From the NCBI RefSeq assembly GCF_022348085.1, contig NZ_JAKRFN010000003.1:299433-363432 (forward strand): 64,000 bases of DNA, written 5' to 3'. The notes beneath the pieces were generated by a model, which worked only from the letters and a program-made list of their open reading frames with translations, was not told the DNA's origin and searched no databases. The position numbers were made by a program, and so were the translations under genes. Shown here in pieces: positions 1 through 8,320 of this stretch; position 1 is the stretch's first letter, and every line of letters starts with the position of its first letter. The stretch comes from Mycobacterium sp. PSTR-4-N. Its GTDB lineage: Bacteria > Actinomycetota > Actinomycetes > Mycobacteriales > Mycobacteriaceae.

Positions 1-69
1 CTCTCCGACGACGCCCGGTTCATCACCGGGGAAGCGCTCGCCGTCAACGGCGGCGCCTACATGGACTGA
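1..69 (+). CDS. SDR family oxidoreductase, C-terminal end (cut by window edge)
   Basis: The first 22 codons form the end of a gene that begins before the window. The peptide ends ITGEALAVNGGAYMD, which is the typical last strand and tail of classical short-chain dehydrogenases/reductases (the 'TG..l.VDGG' motif with an N in place of D). SDRs are NAD(P)-dependent oxidoreductases with a Rossmann fold. The substrate cannot be judged from this piece. The stop codon lies 44 bases before the BtpA-like gene on the same strand, so the SDR probably shares an operon with it and with the cupin gene. Confidence 0.8.
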   Translation, partial: LSDDARFITGEALAVNGGAYMD

Positions 70-113
70 GACCCCTACCCCCTGAGCTGTTCTCCAACAG
101 AAAGGCACTTTTC

Positions 114-935
114 GTGACCACCACCTGGCTCGACGAGGTTTTCGGCGTCCGCAAGCCCGTCATCGCCATGCTGCACTTGTCCGCCCTGCCCGGGGATCCC
201 GGCTACGACTCGGCAGGCGGCATCGCCGCGGTGCTCGAGCGGGCCCGCACCGAACTCGACGCGCTGCAGGGCGGCGGTGTCGACGGGATCATGATCAGCA
301 ACGAGTTCAGCCTGCCGTATCTGACGAAGACCGAACCGATCACCGCGATCACGATGGCACGCATCATCGGGGAACTGCTGCCCGACATCAGCGTGCCCTA
401 CGGGGTGAACGTGCTGTGGGACGGTCGCGCGTCGATCGACCTCGCGGTCGCGACCGGTGCGTCGTTCGTGCGGGAGATCTTCACCGGCGTCTACGCCAGC
501 GATTTCGGCCTGTGGGACACCAACGTCGGCGAGGTCGCGCGGCACCGGGCCCGTGTCGGCGGCGCCGGGGTCAAGCTGCTGTTCAACATCGTCCCGGAAT
601 CGGCGCAATACCTCGCCGATCGGGATCTGGCCGCGATCACCCGCACCACGGTGTTCGCCACGTTGCCCGACGCGATCTGCGTCTCGGGCGCCACCGCCGG
701 CTCACCGACCGACACCGAGGCGCTCAAGGTGGTCAAGGACGCCGCCGGTGCCGTACCGGTGTTCGTCAACACCGGGGTGCGGGCCAACAACGTCGCGAGC
801 CAGCTCGCCGTCGCCGATGGCGCCGTCGTCGGCACCTATTTCAAGAAGGACGGCGTGTTCGAGAACCCGGCCGAGAAGTCGCGAGTGGAAGAACTCATGG
901 CCGCCGCCAAGGAGTTCCGGCAGGCCCAGCGGTGA
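114..935 (+). CDS. BtpA/SgcQ family TIM-barrel protein
   Basis: 273 aa with a GTG start preceded by AAAGG at 101-105. The sequence matches the BtpA/SgcQ family: an N-terminal KPVIAMLHLSALPGDPGY, GGVDGIMISNEF in the middle, GVNVLWD, and a C-terminal phosphate-binding-like GVRANNV...GAVVGTYFKKDG. The fold is expected to be a TIM barrel. BtpA is known from photosystem I biogenesis in cyanobacteria and SgcQ from a sugar phosphotransferase cluster in enterobacteria, but no reaction is firmly assigned to the family. Here the gene follows an SDR gene and overlaps the next gene, a cupin, by 4 nt (GTGA), so the three are probably co-transcribed. The inferred role is catabolism of a small carbohydrate or polyol-like compound; the substrate is unknown. 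Confidence 0.85.
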   Translation: MTTTWLDEVFGVRKPVIAMLHLSALPGDPGYDSAGGIAAVLERARTELDALQGGGVDGIMISNEFSLPYLTKTEPITAITMARIIGELLPDISVPYGVNVLWDGRASIDLAVATGASFVREIFTGVYASDFGLWDTNVGEVARHRARVGGAGVKLLFNIVPESAQYLADRDLAAITRTTVFATLPDAICVSGATAGSPTDTEALKVVKDAAGAVPVFVNTGVRANNVASQLAVADGAVVGTYFKKDGVFENPAEKSRVEELMAAAKEFRQAQR

Positions 936-1276
936 CCGCGCTGGCGCCCAACGGTGCACTGCGCGCCGCGCACGTGCCGGTCGAACTCACCGACGTGTCG
1001 GCCGACCAGAGCGTGGCCGGGCAACCGCAGACCGGCAGCGTCGAGCTCGGCACGCTCGGAGGGGTCGAGGTCGGCATCTGGGAGATGACCGAGGGCGTCA
1101 TGACCGACGTCGAGAGCGACGAGATCTTCGTCGTTCTGTCGGGCCGTGCCACCGTGGAGTTCGCCGACGGCGCAGCGCCGTTGACGCTCGTGGCCGGTGA
1201 CGTGGTGCGGCTGGCCGAGGGGACGCGGACCACGTGGACCGTGACGGAGCGGCTGCGCAAGGTCTACCTCACCTGA
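932..1276 (+). CDS. Small cupin-domain protein
   Basis: 114 aa. The GTG start at 932 overlaps the stop of the BtpA-like gene (GTGA), which fixes the start and suggests translational coupling. The protein looks like a single cupin barrel of the Cupin_3 (EutQ/ureidoglycine aminohydrolase-like) type: GIWEMTEGVMTDVESDEIFVVLSGRATVEF followed in order by LVAGDVVRLAEGTRTTWTV and a short KVYLT tail. Cupins of this size serve as isomerases, epimerases or binding proteins. The metal-binding histidines of motif 1 are largely absent here, so it may not bind metal in the usual way. The last 8 bases overlap the convergent HxlR regulator gene. The function is likely tied to the BtpA-like protein but is unknown. 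Confidence 0.8.
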   Translation: MTALAPNGALRAAHVPVELTDVSADQSVAGQPQTGSVELGTLGGVEVGIWEMTEGVMTDVESDEIFVVLSGRATVEFADGAAPLTLVAGDVVRLAEGTRTTWTVTERLRKVYLT

Positions 1277-1730
1277 GCGCCACGCCCAGCTCGTCTGGGG
1301 GCACCACATGCCCGTTCTCGCAGACGATATCGACGCTCGCCTGCGCCCCGCACCCGAGGTGGCGCAGGCGCAGCGACGGATCGCCCAGGTGCTTGCGGCC
1401 CCACTCGAACATCGCCCACACCACCGGCATGAACTCCACCCCGGCCTCGGTGAGCACGTACTCGTCGCGGACCCGCTGCCCCGGTTCACGGTACGGCTGC
1501 TTGGTCAGCAGGCCCGCGTCGACGAGCTCGGAGAGTCGGGCCGAGGTGGCCGCCTTGGTGATACCGACCCGGCGTGCGAAGTCGTCGAAGCGGGTCGTGC
1601 CGTAGGACGCCTCCCGCATGATCAGCATCGCCGACTTGGTGCCCACCAGCCCCATCGTCTTCTCGATCGGGCATTTGCCGATCGCCGACCACGCGTCGCG
1701 GTCGGCCAACGGCCCCTGCAGCACTGTCAT
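1269..1730 (-). CDS. HxlR family transcriptional regulator
   Basis: 153 aa winged-helix DNA-binding protein. Visible features are the N-terminal CPIEKTMGLVGTKSAMLIMRE (HxlR proteins carry a conserved cysteine here and 'vlgGKW.llIL'), FDDFARRVGITKAATSARLSELVDAGLL as recognition helix, and EYVLTEAGVEFMPVV as wing and dimer helix. I chose ATG 1730 because AGGAG lies 10 bases upstream; the GTG at 1739 is too close to that ribosome binding site. It is divergent from the thiolase gene at 1825, and the gap carries an inverted-repeat cluster that is a plausible operator. Its 3' end overlaps the cupin gene by 8 bases. It probably regulates itself and the thiolase gene; a redox or aldehyde signal through the cysteine is possible but unproven. 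Confidence 0.85.
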   Translation of the reverse strand: MTVLQGPLADRDAWSAIGKCPIEKTMGLVGTKSAMLIMREASYGTTRFDDFARRVGITKAATSARLSELVDAGLLTKQPYREPGQRVRDEYVLTEAGVEFMPVVWAMFEWGRKHLGDPSLRLRHLGCGAQASVDIVCENGHVVPPDELGVALR

Positions 1731-1763
1731 GCAGATCACTCTCCTGCTGGGTTGTTGTGGGTG

Positions 1764-1803
1764 AACTCAGCTGTTACATCTGAGTATAGAAGGCAGTACT
1801 CAG
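1764..1803. promoter_or_regulatory. Inverted-repeat cluster, likely HxlR operator
   Basis: The divergent HxlR/thiolase gap holds three half-sites of one word: ACTCAG (1765-1770), CTGAGTA (1780-1786) and TACTCAG (1797-1803). The last two form a perfect 7-bp inverted repeat with a 10-bp spacer, and the first two form a 6-bp one with a 9-bp spacer. The repeats end 21 bases before the thiolase ATG, which fits repression of that gene by a dimeric regulator. Assignment to the neighbouring HxlR protein is inferred from position. Confidence 0.55.
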
Positions 1804-1824
1804 AGTCGAGTCTCAGGAGGACAC

Positions 1825-3009
1825 ATGGCTGACTACTCCGACCGCGACGCCGTGATCGTCGGCGCGGTACGCACCCCCGTCGGTAAGGGTAAGGCCAGCG
1901 GCTCGTTGCACGACGTGCTGCCCGCGGATCTGCTCGCCCACAGCCTGCGCGAACTCGTCACCCGCACCGGAATCGACCCGGTCGACGTGGACGACGTGAT
2001 CGCCGGTGCCGTCACCCAGGCCGGCGACCAGGCGCTCAACATCGCGCGCAATGCGGTGCTCGGCGCCGGATTCCCGGAGTCCGTCCCGGGGACGACGGTC
2101 GATCGCCAGTGCGGCAGCAGCCAGCAGGCGATCAGCTTCGCCGCACAGGGGGTACTCGCCGGCGCCTACGACATCGTGATCGCCGCGGGCGTGGAATCGA
2201 TGAGCCGCGTGCCGATGGGTGCGTCCGTCCTGCCGGGCAGCAGCCCGTTCGGCCACGGAGTGGCGCAGCGCTACCCCGACGGGCTCGTGGCCCAGGGCAT
2301 CAGCGCCGAGTTGATCGCGGCGAAGTGGAACTTGTCGCGCACCGAGCTCGACGAATTCTCCGCCGAAAGTCATCAGAAGGCGGCCCGCGCCGCAAAGGAC
2401 GGCCTGTTCGACGCCGAGCTCGCGCCGATCGCGGGACTGACCCACGACGAGATCATCCGTCCCGACACGACGGTCGAGACCCTGGCCGGTCTACGACCGG
2501 CGTTCTACGACGAGGCCATCGGAGCGCGCTTCCCGCAGATCGACTGGCGGATCACCCCGGGCAACAGCTCACCGCTGTCCGACGGTAGCGCCGCGGTGAT
2601 GATCACCAGCGGGGCGGCCGCGCGCCGGCTGGGCCTGACACCGCTGGCCCGGATCCACACGACGGTCGCGGTGGGCTCGGACCCGCTGTACATGCTCACC
2701 GGCGTGATCCCCGCGACCGAGAAGGTGCTGGCTCGTTCCGGCCTGACGCTGGCCGACATCGACCTGTTCGAGGTCAACGAGGCGTTCGCGCCGGTGGTGC
2801 TGGCGTGGGCCCGCGACACCGGCGCGGATCTGACCCGCACCAACGTCAACGGCGGCGCGATCGCGATCGGGCATCCGCTGGGCGCCAGCGGCGCCCGCAT
2901 CATGACCACGCTCGTCCACGCCCTGCAGCAGCGCAGCGGTCGCTACGCCCTGCAGACCATGTGCGAGGGCGGCGGAATGGCCAACGCCACGATCATCGAG
3001 CGGCTCTGA
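1825..3009 (+). CDS. Acetyl-CoA acetyltransferase (thiolase)
   Basis: 394 aa, the usual length of thiolase family II enzymes, which join or cleave acyl-CoA and acetyl-CoA. Active-site residues are in place: nucleophilic Cys96 in VDRQCGSSQQA, His350 in AIGHPLGASGARI and Cys380 in QTMCEGGGMANA. NEAFAP lies before the His motif. AGGAGG at 1815-1820 sits 4 bases before the ATG. It is divergent from the HxlR gene across an inverted-repeat cluster and followed 1 base later by a DUF302 gene. It may act in fatty acid or ring-cleavage beta-oxidation; the acyl chain cannot be told from sequence. Confidence 0.93.
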   Translation: MADYSDRDAVIVGAVRTPVGKGKASGSLHDVLPADLLAHSLRELVTRTGIDPVDVDDVIAGAVTQAGDQALNIARNAVLGAGFPESVPGTTVDRQCGSSQQAISFAAQGVLAGAYDIVIAAGVESMSRVPMGASVLPGSSPFGHGVAQRYPDGLVAQGISAELIAAKWNLSRTELDEFSAESHQKAARAAKDGLFDAELAPIAGLTHDEIIRPDTTVETLAGLRPAFYDEAIGARFPQIDWRITPGNSSPLSDGSAAVMITSGAAARRLGLTPLARIHTTVAVGSDPLYMLTGVIPATEKVLARSGLTLADIDLFEVNEAFAPVVLAWARDTGADLTRTNVNGGAIAIGHPLGASGARIMTTLVHALQQRSGRYALQTMCEGGGMANATIIERL

Positions 3010-3010
3010 C

Positions 3011-3499
3011 ATGCCGACCGAGACCCCCTTCGAGGGAGTCCGGGTGCGCTATGACAGCACGAAGGGTTACGAAGAGCTGGTCGCCGCGCTGCTCGCCGAC
3101 ATCGGCGAGCAGCCGGTGCCGATCACCGAGATCGGCGCCGCGGGCGGCGACTGGGAGGCGTACCAGCGACGCGTCGAACCCTACGTCGGGCCCAGCGGAT
3201 TCATGCTGTTCGCGCTGCTCGACCACGGCGCGTGGGTGACCAAGGCCGGTATCGAGCGCAAGGTGCTGCGAGTCATCCTCGGCAACCCGTTGATCGCGAT
3301 CACGATGCTCCGGCACGACCAGACGGCAGGGCTGTTCGTTCCGGTCGAAGCGGTGATCCTCGACGAGGACGACGGCAGCAGCCTCACCTATGTCCGACCG
3401 TCGTCGCTGATGCTCGTCGAATCCAACAACGAATTGCGCGCCGCCGCAGCGGCTCTCGACGACAAGCTGGCGGCGCTGGCCGCCAAGGTCACCTCGTGA
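3011..3499 (+). CDS. DUF302 domain protein
   Basis: 162 aa, starting one base after the thiolase stop, so almost certainly co-transcribed and coupled. The centre, FMLFALLDHGAWVTKAGIE followed by RVILGNPLIAITML and LFVPVEAVILDEDDG, matches the DUF302 fold, a small alpha/beta protein seen alone or fused to redox proteins in bacteria. No catalytic residues are known for the family. The N-terminal 60 residues (GVRVRYDSTKGYEELVAALLADIGEQPV) contain the typical opening of the domain. No signal peptide is seen. The 3' end overlaps the convergent deazaflavin-reductase-like gene by 11 bases. Function unknown. Confidence 0.75.
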   Translation: MPTETPFEGVRVRYDSTKGYEELVAALLADIGEQPVPITEIGAAGGDWEAYQRRVEPYVGPSGFMLFALLDHGAWVTKAGIERKVLRVILGNPLIAITMLRHDQTAGLFVPVEAVILDEDDGSSLTYVRPSSLMLVESNNELRAAAAALDDKLAALAAKVTS

Positions 3500-3941
3500 G
3501 CTCGAACAGCGGGATGACCCGGGTCGTCTTGGCCTGGTACTCCCCGAACTGCGGTGCCTTCTCGACGACGCGCGGGTAGACCGCGTCGCGCTCCTCGCGG
3601 GGCAGTTCTCTGGCCACGGCGTCGTAGGAGTCCTCGCCGATCTCGACGTGAACGTCAGGGTGGGCGCGCAGGTTATGCACCCACGCCGGGGCCTTGGGCG
3701 CGCCACCCATGGAGCCCGCGATGAGGATCCGGCCGTCGATGTCGAAGTACACCAGCGGCGACAGCCGGGGCTGTCCCGACTTGGCGCCGGTCGTGGTCAG
3801 CAGCACGATGGGCGAGCCCTCGAACATGCCGCCGACCTTTCCGCCGTTGGCGCGGAACTCCTCGACCACCTGGCGATTCATCTGGTCCAGTGCATCGCGG
3901 TTGGCGGCGAGTTCTTCTGAGTTGAATTCGGTGTCACTCAC
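3489..3941 (-). CDS. Nitroreductase/deazaflavin (F420)-dependent reductase-like protein, copy 2
   Basis: 150 aa member of the DUF385/Ddn-like family (split-barrel proteins, many using cofactor F420 in mycobacteria). Family marks are LLTTTGAKSGQPRLSPLVYF, ILIAGSMGGAPKAPAWVHNL and the C-terminal RVIPLFELTR. It is a tandem paralogue of the gene upstream at 3971-4420; both share [31 protein letters not shown] and IPLFEL. The GTG start at 3941 is inferred from alignment with the paralogue; no strong ribosome binding site is visible before it. The substrate is unknown. The gene sits last in the aspS-led unit. Confidence 0.8.
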   Translation of the reverse strand: MSDTEFNSEELAANRDALDQMNRQVVEEFRANGGKVGGMFEGSPIVLLTTTGAKSGQPRLSPLVYFDIDGRILIAGSMGGAPKAPAWVHNLRAHPDVHVEIGEDSYDAVARELPREERDAVYPRVVEKAPQFGEYQAKTTRVIPLFELTR

Positions 3942-3970
3942 ACCGGAGGACGACCCCGGCGGGGCCGGAT

Positions 3971-4420
3971 CTATTCCCGAACGAGCTCGAACAGCGGAAT
4001 CGTTCGCGACGTGTTCGCCTGGTAGCCGGCGAACACCTGCGAGTACTCGACGACCTTCTGCCATGTCGCGTCGCGTTCGTCGGCGGGCAACTCGCGCGCT
4101 TCGACGTCCCACGTCTCGGTGCCGACCTCGATGCGGGCACGCGGGTTCGCCCGCAAATTGTGCACCCACGCCGGGTTCTTCGGCGCGCCGGCGTAGGAGC
4201 CGACGATGATCATCTTCTCGTCGATGGTCAGGTAGGCCAATGGCGACAACCGCGGCTCTCCCGACTTCGCACCGACGGTGTGCAGCAACAGCAGCGTGCC
4301 ACCTTCGAAGGGGCCGCCGACTGTGCCGCCGTTGGCGCGGAACTCCTCGACGATCTTCCGGTTGAAGTCGTCGAGCGCCGCCGTGTCGGAGTACAGCTTG
4401 GTCTTGTCGATGTCGCTCAC
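3971..4420 (-). CDS. Nitroreductase/deazaflavin (F420)-dependent reductase-like protein, copy 1
   Basis: 149 aa, same DUF385/Ddn-like family as its downstream neighbour. Visible marks are [54 protein letters not shown] and [10 protein letters not shown]. Proteins of this fold in mycobacteria bind F420 or related flavins and reduce quinones or nitro compounds, but the residues here do not allow a substrate call. The GTG start overlaps the aspS stop by GTGA, so translation is probably coupled to aspartyl-tRNA synthetase. About half of the residues agree with copy 2, which indicates an old duplication. Confidence 0.8.
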   Translation of the reverse strand: MSDIDKTKLYSDTAALDDFNRKIVEEFRANGGTVGGPFEGGTLLLLHTVGAKSGEPRLSPLAYLTIDEKMIIVGSYAGAPKNPAWVHNLRANPRARIEVGTETWDVEARELPADERDATWQKVVEYSQVFAGYQANTSRTIPLFELVRE

Positions 4421-6192
4421 GGCTTGCCCGCCTTCTCCGGTTTCGCGTCGATGCCGGATTCCTTGCGCTGCTGCGGCGTGATCGGCGCCGGGGCATCGGT
4501 CAGGGGGTCGACTCCGCCGCCGGACTTGGGGAACGCGATCACCTCGCGGATCGAGTCGACACCGGCGAGCAGCGCGACGATCCGGTCCCAGCCGAACGCG
4601 ATACCCCCGTGCGGCGGAGCGCCAAAGGTGAACGCGTCCAACAGGAATCCGAACTTGTCCTGGGCTTCGTCGTGGTCGATGCCCATCATCGCGAACACCC
4701 GCTCCTGGATGTCGCGGCGGTGGATACGGATCGAGCCGCCGCCGATCTCGTTACCGTTGCAGACGATGTCGTAGGCGTTGGCCAGTGCGGAGCCCGGATC
4801 GGTGTCGAACGTCGCCTCGGACTCGGGCGTGGGCGCGGTGAAGGCGTGGTGCACCGCGGTCCACGCCCCGGACCCCACGGCGACGTCGCCGGAGGCCGTT
4901 GCGTCGTCGGCCGGTTCGAACAGCGGCCAGTCCACCACCCAGGTGAAGGCCCACGCGCTCGGATCGATCATGTCGAGGCGCTTGGCGATCTCGATGCGTG
5001 TGGCGCCCAGCAGCGCCCGCGCCGCCTTCGGAGTGCCTGCGGCGAAGAACACGCAGTCACCCGGCTGTGCCCCGACATGGGCGGCCAGCCCATCGCGCTC
5101 GGTGTCGGACAGGTTCTTGGCGACGGGTCCAGTCAGCTCCCCATCCTCACCGACGAGCACGTACGCCAGTCCCTTGTGCCCACGCTGCTTGGCGAACTCC
5201 TGCCAGCCGTCGAGCGTGCGGCGCGGTTGCGAGGCGCCGCCCGGCATCACCACCGCGCCCACATACGGCGCCTGGAACACGCGGAACGGCGTGTCGGCGA
5301 AGTACTCCGTGCACTCCACCAGCTCCACCCCGAACCGCAGATCGGGCTTGTCACTGCCGAACCGGCGCATCGCCTCGGCGTAGCTGATGCGCGGCAGCGG
5401 CGTCGGCAGGTCGTAGCCGATCAGTGCCCACAGCGCGCGCAGAATTTCTTCGGACACCGCCATCACGTCGTCGGCCTCGACGAAGCTCATCTCCATGTCG
5501 AGCTGGGTGAACTCGGGCTGGCGGTCGGCGCGGAAGTCCTCATCGCGATAACAACGCGCGATCTGGTAGTAGCGCTCCATGCCCGCGACCATCAGCAGCT
5601 GCTTGAACAGCTGCGGGCTCTGCGGCAGCGCGTAGAAGGAACCGGGCTGCAGGCGAGCGGGCACCAGGAAATCGCGTGCACCCTCGGGTGTCGAGCGCGT
5701 CAGCGTCGGCGTCTCGATCTCGACGAAGTCGTGGGCGGCCAGCACGCCGCGCGCGGCGGCATTCACCTTGGAGCGCAACCGGATTGCTTTCCCGGGGCCC
5801 TCGCGGCGCAGATCCAGGTAGCGGTACTTGAGTCGGGCTTCCTCGCCGGCGGTCTCGTCGAGCTGGAACGGCAGCGGTGCGCTCTCCCCCAGCACCGTCA
5901 GCGACGTCGCGTTGACCTCGACCTCGCCGGTGGGGATCTCGGCGTTGGCGTTGCCCTCGGGCCGGATCTCGACGACGCCCGTCACGGCGACGCAGAACTC
6001 CGAGCGCAACCGGTGCGCCTGGTCGAGGACGGTTCCCTCCCGGAACACCACCTGAGACACCCCGGAACCGTCGCGCAGATCGATGAAAATGACGCCGCCG
6101 TGGTCACGTCGGCGCGCCACCCAGCCGGCCAGCGTGACCGTCTGACCGGCGTCGGCGGCACGCAACGATCCGGCGGTGCGGGTACGCAGCAC
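4417..6192 (-). CDS. aspS: Aspartyl-tRNA synthetase
   Basis: 591 aa class II synthetase that charges tRNA-Asp. In mycobacteria, which use GatCAB, this enzyme is normally non-discriminating and also makes Asp-tRNA-Asn. Domains in order are an OB-fold anticodon domain ([22 protein letters not shown]), motif 2 ([19 protein letters not shown]), a GAD insertion in the middle, and motif 3 ([15 protein letters not shown]) near the C-terminus. The GTG start at 6192 gives LRTRTAGSL and has GAAGGAG 6 bases upstream; a longer open frame upstream lacks support. The stop overlaps the next gene. It is divergent from the SRPBCC gene at 6272. Confidence 0.97.
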   Translation of the reverse strand: MLRTRTAGSLRAADAGQTVTLAGWVARRRDHGGVIFIDLRDGSGVSQVVFREGTVLDQAHRLRSEFCVAVTGVVEIRPEGNANAEIPTGEVEVNATSLTVLGESAPLPFQLDETAGEEARLKYRYLDLRREGPGKAIRLRSKVNAAARGVLAAHDFVEIETPTLTRSTPEGARDFLVPARLQPGSFYALPQSPQLFKQLLMVAGMERYYQIARCYRDEDFRADRQPEFTQLDMEMSFVEADDVMAVSEEILRALWALIGYDLPTPLPRISYAEAMRRFGSDKPDLRFGVELVECTEYFADTPFRVFQAPYVGAVVMPGGASQPRRTLDGWQEFAKQRGHKGLAYVLVGEDGELTGPVAKNLSDTERDGLAAHVGAQPGDCVFFAAGTPKAARALLGATRIEIAKRLDMIDPSAWAFTWVVDWPLFEPADDATASGDVAVGSGAWTAVHHAFTAPTPESEATFDTDPGSALANAYDIVCNGNEIGGGSIRIHRRDIQERVFAMMGIDHDEAQDKFGFLLDAFTFGAPPHGGIAFGWDRIVALLAGVDSIREVIAFPKSGGGVDPLTDAPAPITPQQRKESGIDAKPEKAGKP

Positions 6193-6271
6193 GAAAAACT
6201 CCTTCGGAAACAGCGGTGATCGACGATCCAGTCTAGAGGTGGGCCCCGCCGTCCTGACTAAGGTGCTGGCC

Positions 6272-6769
6272 ATGCACGCCTGCGCCCGTGTCGGCCTGGA
6301 CTTCCTGGAGTCTGCGCCGTACCGCATCATCAGCACCGTCGATCTCGCGATCACGCCCGCGCAGCTGTTCGAGGTGCTGGCCGACGAGAAGTCCTGGCCA
6401 CACTGGGCCACCGTGATCACCAAGGTCACCTGGACCAGCCCGCCACCGCGTGGCGTCGGGACCACGCGCACCGTCGAGATGCGCGGCGGGATCACCGGCA
6501 AGGAGGAGTTCCTGGCCTGGGACCCGTTCGAACGCATGGCATTTCGCTTCAACGAGGCCAGCACGTCGAGCATGGCCGCGTTCGCCGAGGATTACCGCGT
6601 GGTGCCGACATCACGGGGCTGCCACCTGACCTGGATCATGGCGCTGCAGCCCGCGAACCTCGCCGGACGCGCCGGCCTGTTCCTGGGTGCGCCGGTGATG
6701 AACCGGATGTGCCAGCGTTTCCTCGACGAACTGCGCCGCTACACCGATCAGCGGTTCGGACCTCAGTAG
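6272..6769 (+). CDS. SRPBCC (START-like) family protein
   Basis: 165 aa. The core [36 protein letters not shown], then [29 protein letters not shown] and a long C-terminal helix [13 protein letters not shown], is the plan of the polyketide cyclase/dehydrase-like SRPBCC superfamily, which forms a hydrophobic ligand pocket. The ATG at 6272 has AAGG 8 bases upstream. The gene is divergent from aspS, as is Rv2574 near aspS in M. tuberculosis, and is probably its orthologue. The last 7 bases overlap the convergent carboxylesterase gene. Ligand unknown. Confidence 0.8.
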   Translation: MHACARVGLDFLESAPYRIISTVDLAITPAQLFEVLADEKSWPHWATVITKVTWTSPPPRGVGTTRTVEMRGGITGKEEFLAWDPFERMAFRFNEASTSSMAAFAEDYRVVPTSRGCHLTWIMALQPANLAGRAGLFLGAPVMNRMCQRFLDELRRYTDQRFGPQ

Positions 6770-8250
6770 ATTCGGGCCCATGCGCGGCGGCGCATCCGGT
6801 CCGGGTCGTCCTCGACCGCGTCCCGCCTCGTGGCGATCAGCCGGGTGCGGCGATGCTCTGTGTCGTACAGCGGCCAGTTCGCCTCGTCGTGCACGCGGTC
6901 GCTGCAGGCGAAGTCGAGCCAGGTGCGTTGCATGCGCACGCCCACCGACGGCGGGAAGCGGCGCCCGAGCGGATGCAGCTTGCGCCCGATGAACGACGCA
7001 TAGCTGTGCTGGACGTGCACGATCTCACTGCCGTGGGTCGCGCCGAGCCCGAGCAGACGCAGGCTCAGCCCGGCATGGTCGAACCGGTACATCCGGGTCG
7101 GCGCGCGCGAGCTGTAGGCGTCGGCGAACGCCCACGCAGGTCCGCCGAACATCACGTCCGAGCCGATGGCGAGCAGGGCGCTGCGTCGCGGATAGCGCGG
7201 ATAGGCCTGCAGGACGGCCTCTTTGGCGTGGGGAGCGACCCGATCGAAGTATGCGTGCACCGTCGCCCGCGTGGTCGGCAGCATCGGCGGGCGAGTCCAG
7301 GCGAACATCGTCGCCTCGTGGCTGTTGGTGCCGATGATCAGCGGTATCCGGGCGAGTTCTCCGGCGCGCGCCGCATCGATGGGATGCCGGGGCAGCAGCT
7401 CGGTGCCGTGCGTCAGCCCATAGGCCAGCGTGGGCGTCTGCGCCGCACTCGCCAGCTGCACCTGACCCGCGGCACGCCGTAGCTGCCGTTGCGGCAGCTC
7501 CTTGACCTCGGCGGCGGGCACACCGAGCTGGTCGAGGAAATCGCGGGCCCGCTGCGCGCGCAGCTCCCGATCGGCGATCAGCGGCAGGGCCGGGCTCTGG
7601 GCGATCGCGCGGTGGAACAGCCCGCCGGCCTGGGGGCAGGCCAGCAGTGCCAGCACCGATGTCGCTCCCGCCGACTCGCCGAACACCGTAACCCGATCCG
7701 GATCGCCACCGAACGATGCGATGTGCTCGCGCACCCAGCGCAGCGCCGCGAGTTGATCGCGCAGGGCGAGGTTGTCGTCGAAACCCGGTCCCAGGTCCCC
7801 GAGCTCGAGGCCGCCGAACACCCCGATCCGATAGGTCACGTTGACGACGACCACGTTGCCGTTGGCCGCCAGCCGCGACCCGTTGTAGAGCTGGAATTGC
7901 CCGGCGCCGTAGACGAATGCGCCGCCGGGAATCCACACCATCACCGGCAGTGAGGCCGTGGTGTCCGGCGACCAGATCGTGACCGTCAGGCAGGCCTCGT
8001 CGCGGACCTTGGGATCGTCGCGGCCGCCCCCGACGAACGACGTGGTCTGCGGCGGCAACGGACCGTGCTCGAGCGCCTCGCGCACCCCGCCCCACGGCTT
8101 CGCCGCCGTCGGCGCCAGGAATCGCCGCGGCCCGACCGGCTGTTCGGCGTAGGGCACCCCGCGCCACACGCCGATGCCGCCCTCGAGGTCACCGCGCAGC
8201 TCCCCGAGAGAGGTACGCACGACGGTGGATGGTCCGGCGACGACTGCCAC
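6763..8250 (-). CDS. Type B carboxylesterase / lipase
   Basis: 495 aa carboxylesterase family alpha/beta hydrolase (para-nitrobenzyl esterase type). The catalytic serine is Ser193 in VFGESAGATS. The oxyanion hole is MVWIPGGAFVYGAG, the acid lies in GTNSHEATMFAW, and the histidine is in GATHGSEIVHV. SLTV-like EACLTVTIWSP and the opening GELRGDLEGGIGVWRGVPYAEQPVG are also family marks. No clear signal peptide, so probably cytosolic. The GTG at 8250 fits the start of the family domain; its ribosome binding site is weak, so initiation may be leaderless. It is divergent from the metallopeptidase at 8321 across an inverted repeat. Natural substrate unknown. Confidence 0.9.
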   Translation of the reverse strand: MAVVAGPSTVVRTSLGELRGDLEGGIGVWRGVPYAEQPVGPRRFLAPTAAKPWGGVREALEHGPLPPQTTSFVGGGRDDPKVRDEACLTVTIWSPDTTASLPVMVWIPGGAFVYGAGQFQLYNGSRLAANGNVVVVNVTYRIGVFGGLELGDLGPGFDDNLALRDQLAALRWVREHIASFGGDPDRVTVFGESAGATSVLALLACPQAGGLFHRAIAQSPALPLIADRELRAQRARDFLDQLGVPAAEVKELPQRQLRRAAGQVQLASAAQTPTLAYGLTHGTELLPRHPIDAARAGELARIPLIIGTNSHEATMFAWTRPPMLPTTRATVHAYFDRVAPHAKEAVLQAYPRYPRRSALLAIGSDVMFGGPAWAFADAYSSRAPTRMYRFDHAGLSLRLLGLGATHGSEIVHVQHSYASFIGRKLHPLGRRFPPSVGVRMQRTWLDFACSDRVHDEANWPLYDTEHRRTRLIATRRDAVEDDPDRMRRRAWARIY

Positions 8251-8255
8251 AGCGC

Positions 8256-8299
8256 GAATCGTAGTGTGCGATTCTTGACGGGCCCGGGATGCGGGCCCG
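8256..8299. promoter_or_regulatory. Divergent promoter region with inverted repeat and leader hairpin
   Basis: Between the carboxylesterase start (8250) and the metallopeptidase start (8321) lies GAATCG-N7-CGATTC at 8256-8274, a possible operator just upstream of the esterase GTG. Next to it, the self-complementary octamer CGGGCCCG occurs twice, at 8279-8286 and 8292-8299, and would form a strong hairpin in the 5' leader of the metallopeptidase mRNA. Function of either element is inferred only from structure and position. Confidence 0.35.
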
Positions 8300-8320
8300 G
8301 CGGCGAAGCGAGGTGGGGCC

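Noticed and set aside
4609..6219. Open frame of 536 codons on the plus strand
   Set aside because: It lies antisense to aspS, whose motifs are complete. The translation is low-complexity (Arg, His, Gly-rich) and has no family match; it is a shadow of GC-rich codon use.
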